This document shows positions 61,745-64,000 of a stretch of DNA of 64,000 nucleotides, piece after piece (the stretch's first letter is position 1; each line of letters begins with the position of its first letter). A program made the position numbers and the translations under genes. Below the pieces are notes generated by a model, which worked only from the letters and a program-made list of their open reading frames with translations, did not search any database and was not told the origin of the DNA. The stretch comes from CAVQBP01 sp963723205 (GTDB lineage: Bacteria > Bacteroidota > Ignavibacteria > Ignavibacteriales > Ignavibacteriaceae), in contig CAVRQC010000047.1 in assembly GCA_963723205.1 (NCBI GenBank), positions 1 through 64,000 on the forward strand, written 5' to 3'.

Positions 61745-62413
61745 ATGACAAAGCCATTATTTATTCCCTTCGAAAACTCTACACGATATACTGAAGATGA
61801 GATGAAACAAAGAGCAAAAAATTTTTATGAACTTTTAAATAAAAGAAGAACAATCCGTAATTTTTCAGATAAAAAAGTATCAAGAGAGATAATTGACAAT
61901 TGTGTTAAAGCTGCCGGAACCGCACCAAGCGGAGCTAATTTACAACCATGGCATTTTGTTATCGTAAGTGATGTGGAGATAAAAAAGGAAATAAGAGTAG
62001 CCGCAGAAAAAGAAGAACGGGAGTTTTATAGTAAAAGAGTTCCGAAAGAATGGCTAGATGTATTAAAAGATTTGGGAACCACATCAGAGAAATCTTTTCT
62101 GGAAACGGCTCCATTCCTGATTGTAGTTTTTTCAAAAAGTTATAATATAAATTCTAAAGGAGAGAAGTCAAAATATTATTACCCGATTGAATCAACAGGT
62201 ATTGCTTGCGGATTATTAATTACTGCAATTCATTATTCCGGTTTAGCAGCACTTACTCATACTCCAAGTCCAATGAAATTCCTAAATAAAATATTGAACC
62301 GTCCGATTAATGAAAAACCTTTCCTGATTCTTGTTGTAGGGTATCCTGCCGATGATGCGGAAGTCCCGGATATTAAAAGAAAATCTCTGGAAGAAATATC
62401 AAATTATATTTAG
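61745..62413 (+). CDS. nitroreductase-fold flavoprotein, iodotyrosine deiodinase-like
   Basis: A 222-residue FMN enzyme. It has RRTIRNFSDKKVSREIID (34-51) and AGTAPSGANLQPWHFVIV (57-74), the flavin-binding blocks shared with human iodotyrosine deiodinase. The lid triad of that enzyme, Glu157-Tyr161-Lys182, is conserved in spacing as E91, Y95 and K116. YYPIESTGIACGLLITAI and VGYPADDAEVPDIKRKSLEEI also match. In IYD these residues bind the zwitterion of halotyrosine and allow reductive dehalogenation using FMN and an electron donor. Bacterial homologs are known to dehalogenate halotyrosines in vitro. The natural substrate here is unknown. It is convergent with paralog 2 of GDH. Confidence 0.85.
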   Translation: MTKPLFIPFENSTRYTEDEMKQRAKNFYELLNKRRTIRNFSDKKVSREIIDNCVKAAGTAPSGANLQPWHFVIVSDVEIKKEIRVAAEKEEREFYSKRVPKEWLDVLKDLGTTSEKSFLETAPFLIVVFSKSYNINSKGEKSKYYYPIESTGIACGLLITAIHYSGLAALTHTPSPMKFLNKILNRPINEKPFLILVVGYPADDAEVPDIKRKSLEEISNYI

Positions 62414-62428
62414 AAAAATTTATAATAA

Positions 62429-63676
62429 TTAAACCCAGCCTCTAAGCTTACAAGCTTCAGCAACTTTAGCAACACCCACAACAGTTGCTGCTAATCGTGG
62501 ATGAATTTTTTTATCTTTTATTGCTTCCTGAACTCTATGATATGCTTTAGTTAATTTTTGATCCAGTTGTTTATTTACTGTTTCTTCATTCCAGAAGAAA
62601 CTATATTTATCCTGAACCATTTCAAAATAAGAAACTGTTACTCCGCCGGCACTTGCCAGAATATCAGGTATCACGTGTATTCCTTTGGCATTCAATATTG
62701 TATCTGCTTCGGGAGTTGTCGGACCGTTTGCTAATTCACAAATAATTTTTGCATTTACAGAGGAAGCATTTTCAGATGTAATAGTGTTTTCTAACGCAGC
62801 CGGATATAATACTTCAACATTTAATGTTAAAAGTTTTTCATGACGAATAACTTCTCCACCGGGAAATCCTAATACTGAACCTGTTTTAAGTTTATGTGAA
62901 ACCAGTTCTTTCGGATTAAAACCATTCGGATTATAAATTGCTCCTTTTGAATCGCTGACTGCGATCAGTTTTCCGCCTCCTAATATATCCTGATGCAGTA
63001 GTGCTGTACGCTGGCCAACTGTTCCAAAGCCTTGAATTGCAAAACTACTTGTCGGATCAAATCCGAGCAGATTGCATGCTTCCCTTACAGTTACGACTCC
63101 ACCTCTTGCTGTTGCATCTCTTCGTCCTTCTGTACCGCCAATTTGCAAAGGTTTGTCGGTAAGAACCCCGGGCTGATGATTATTCATAATTGTTTCATAC
63201 TCGTCCATCATCCAGGCCATTGTTTGCGGATTTGTATAAACATCAGGGGCAGGGATATCTTTATCGATTCCTATATATTGTGCTACTGCCCTGATATAAC
63301 CTCTTGATAAATTTTCAAGTTCTCTATCCGATAGATTCTTCGGATCACAAACTACTCCTCCTTTACCTCCTCCCAAAGGAAGATCTACAATCGCTGTTTT
63401 CCATGTCATCCAGCAGGCGAGTGCTCTGATAGTATCCACAGTTTCATCAGGATGGAATCGAATTCCTCCTTTTGCAGGTCCTCTGCCATAATTATATTGA
63501 ATCCTGTATGCATGAAAGATTTTTGCTTTACCGCTATCCAGTTTAACAGGGAATGTGAATTTAATCTCTCTCTGTGGCCACAATAATAATTCAAGAGTGG
63601 CTTCATCCAGCTTTAAGATTTTTGCTGCTTCATTTACTTGTTTTTGAGCGACAGAAAACGAATTGTATGATTCCAT
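62429..63676 (-). CDS. Glu/Leu/Phe/Val dehydrogenase, short form (GDH paralog 2)
   Basis: A 415-residue dehydrogenase. It has GPAKGGIRFHPDETVDTIRAL (about 68-88), the catalytic Lys in MTWKTAIVDLPLGGGKGGV, DIPAPDVYTNPQTMAWMMDEY (about 143-163), the NAD(P) site FAIQGFGTVGQRTALLHQDIL and ILASAGGVTVSYFEMVQ with the substrate Ser. The length is that of typical hexameric bacterial GDH. It differs from paralog 1 throughout, so the two are old paralogs that probably differ in coenzyme, regulation or preferred amino acid. The start is 12 bases after the stop of the zinc-ribbon gene. Confidence 0.92.
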   Translation of the reverse strand: MESYNSFSVAQKQVNEAAKILKLDEATLELLLWPQREIKFTFPVKLDSGKAKIFHAYRIQYNYGRGPAKGGIRFHPDETVDTIRALACWMTWKTAIVDLPLGGGKGGVVCDPKNLSDRELENLSRGYIRAVAQYIGIDKDIPAPDVYTNPQTMAWMMDEYETIMNNHQPGVLTDKPLQIGGTEGRRDATARGGVVTVREACNLLGFDPTSSFAIQGFGTVGQRTALLHQDILGGGKLIAVSDSKGAIYNPNGFNPKELVSHKLKTGSVLGFPGGEVIRHEKLLTLNVEVLYPAALENTITSENASSVNAKIICELANGPTTPEADTILNAKGIHVIPDILASAGGVTVSYFEMVQDKYSFFWNEETVNKQLDQKLTKAYHRVQEAIKDKKIHPRLAATVVGVAKVAEACKLRGWV

Positions 63677-63687
63677 TTATAAAACCT

Positions 63688-63876
63688 TTAAGTTTTCTTT
63701 CCATTTTTATTTTCTTCATCATCTGGCTTTTCTTCCCTGATATCGAGCAGGATTCTATACCAGCAGTTTTTACAAACAATAGCTCTATCAACATTCAAAA
63801 GGACTTTTTCCCAGGGGCTTAATTTCCTTCCGCAGTGAGGGCAGTTATCAAAAACTTCTCCCTTTTTCTCTCCCAT
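63688..63876 (-). CDS. small zinc-ribbon protein upstream of GDH paralog 2
   Basis: A 62-residue protein with two Cys pairs, FDNCPHCGRKL (residues about 12-15) and IVCKNCWYRI (about 35-38), 20 residues apart, fit for one zinc ion. The rest is charged, especially the Asp/Glu/Lys tail. I do not recognise the family. Its gene follows the partial upstream gene after one base and precedes GDH paralog 2 by 11 bases, so all three are one operon. Function unknown; a DNA-, RNA- or protein-binding role is possible. Confidence 0.7.
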   Translation of the reverse strand: MGEKKGEVFDNCPHCGRKLSPWEKVLLNVDRAIVCKNCWYRILLDIREEKPDDEENKNGKKT

Positions 63877-63877
63877 T

Positions 63878-64000
63878 TTAATTTATTCCTGGTTTAGTTA
63901 TTATACCTTTGTTTTTTTGTCCGTTAACTTTAATTGTCATAGGTTTATCAAATTTTATATGCTTAGTATATGTTTTACTTTCTACGGTGTCTTGTTTTAA
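63878..64000 (-). CDS. hypothetical protein, 3' end only
   Basis: The frame on the minus strand is open from the window edge to a stop at 63878-63880 and gives the last 40 residues (ending KVNGQKNKGIITKPGIN). The stretch is rich in Lys and Thr with no motif. It belongs to a gene that starts outside the window and is followed after one base by the zinc-ribbon gene. Family cannot be told. Confidence 0.5.
   Translation of the reverse strand, partial: LKQDTVESKTYTKHIKFDKPMTIKVNGQKNKGIITKPGIN

Noticed and set aside
1..64000. CRISPR array, tRNA, rRNA, prophage or integrative element
   Set aside because: No regularly spaced repeats, no cloverleaf with a GGTTCRA arm outside the RNA candidate, and no integrase, transposase or phage genes were seen on either strand.

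Overview
The window is an AT-rich chromosomal segment (about one third G+C by eye) from a free-living Gram-negative bacterium, most likely of the Ignavibacteria/Chlorobi branch of the Bacteroidota. The evidence is two type IX secretion C-terminal sorting domains of the 'YPNPFNPSTKI' kind, LPS sugar genes (kdsB, gmhB), a SusC-style carboxypeptidase-plug TonB receptor, many Bacteroidota-type lipoproteins, a KorAB ferredoxin oxidoreductase, frequent TTG starts, and the gene order zapA / RNA gene / rny. I see no prophage, transposase, CRISPR array, tRNA or rRNA.

Layout. 1-4.5 kb: the end of one 2-oxoacid:ferredoxin oxidoreductase beta gene, a DUF2188 gene, then a complete korA-korB pair paralogous to the first. 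4.7-11.3 kb: housekeeping genes (nrnA-pepA, a Ste24-like protease, plsC, gatC, kdsB, a HIT protein and a B12-binding mutase subunit). 11.5-14.3 kb: a secreted beta-propeller protein and a MORN-type lipoprotein. 14.4-18.1 kb: gap-pgk, a rhomboid protease and a DUF4296 lipoprotein that meets recQ tail to tail. 21.1-31.3 kb: a translation and division block, thrS-infC-rpmI-rplT-pheS-pheT-(coiled coil)-zapA-[6S-like RNA]-rny-coaE. 31.4-39.7 kb: pheA, a proline dehydrogenase, tsaD, a chorismate mutase-MltG fusion, an Ig-like lipoprotein, hutI and a SPOR lipoprotein. 39.9-49 kb: glgA-gmhB, envelope proteins, glyA-tatC and a polyprenyl synthase. 49.2-64 kb: dedA, a frameshifted GH5-like secreted hydrolase, a TonB receptor, prfC, two exported proteins, a KefB-type antiporter, and two glutamate dehydrogenase-family genes around an iodotyrosine-deiodinase-like nitroreductase.

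Points that stand out. (1) A chorismate mutase domain with nearly all known active-site residues is fused to the cytoplasmic end of the peptidoglycan enzyme MltG, 2.1 kb from a prephenate dehydratase that lacks its own mutase domain. (2) infC has no ATG/GTG/TTG start and must begin at ATC. (3) A structured RNA, probably 6S RNA, lies between zapA and rny. (4) Three genes need -1 frame changes, four in all, each at a short T run; two share the same 12-base context containing a T_TTA_AAA heptamer. (5) A 30-bp perfect palindrome occurs twice, each time just after an operon end. (6) A nitroreductase carries the Glu/Tyr/Lys lid residues of iodotyrosine deiodinase.

Most of the window is ordinary core genome. 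All functional calls come from reading motifs and context; no database search was run.
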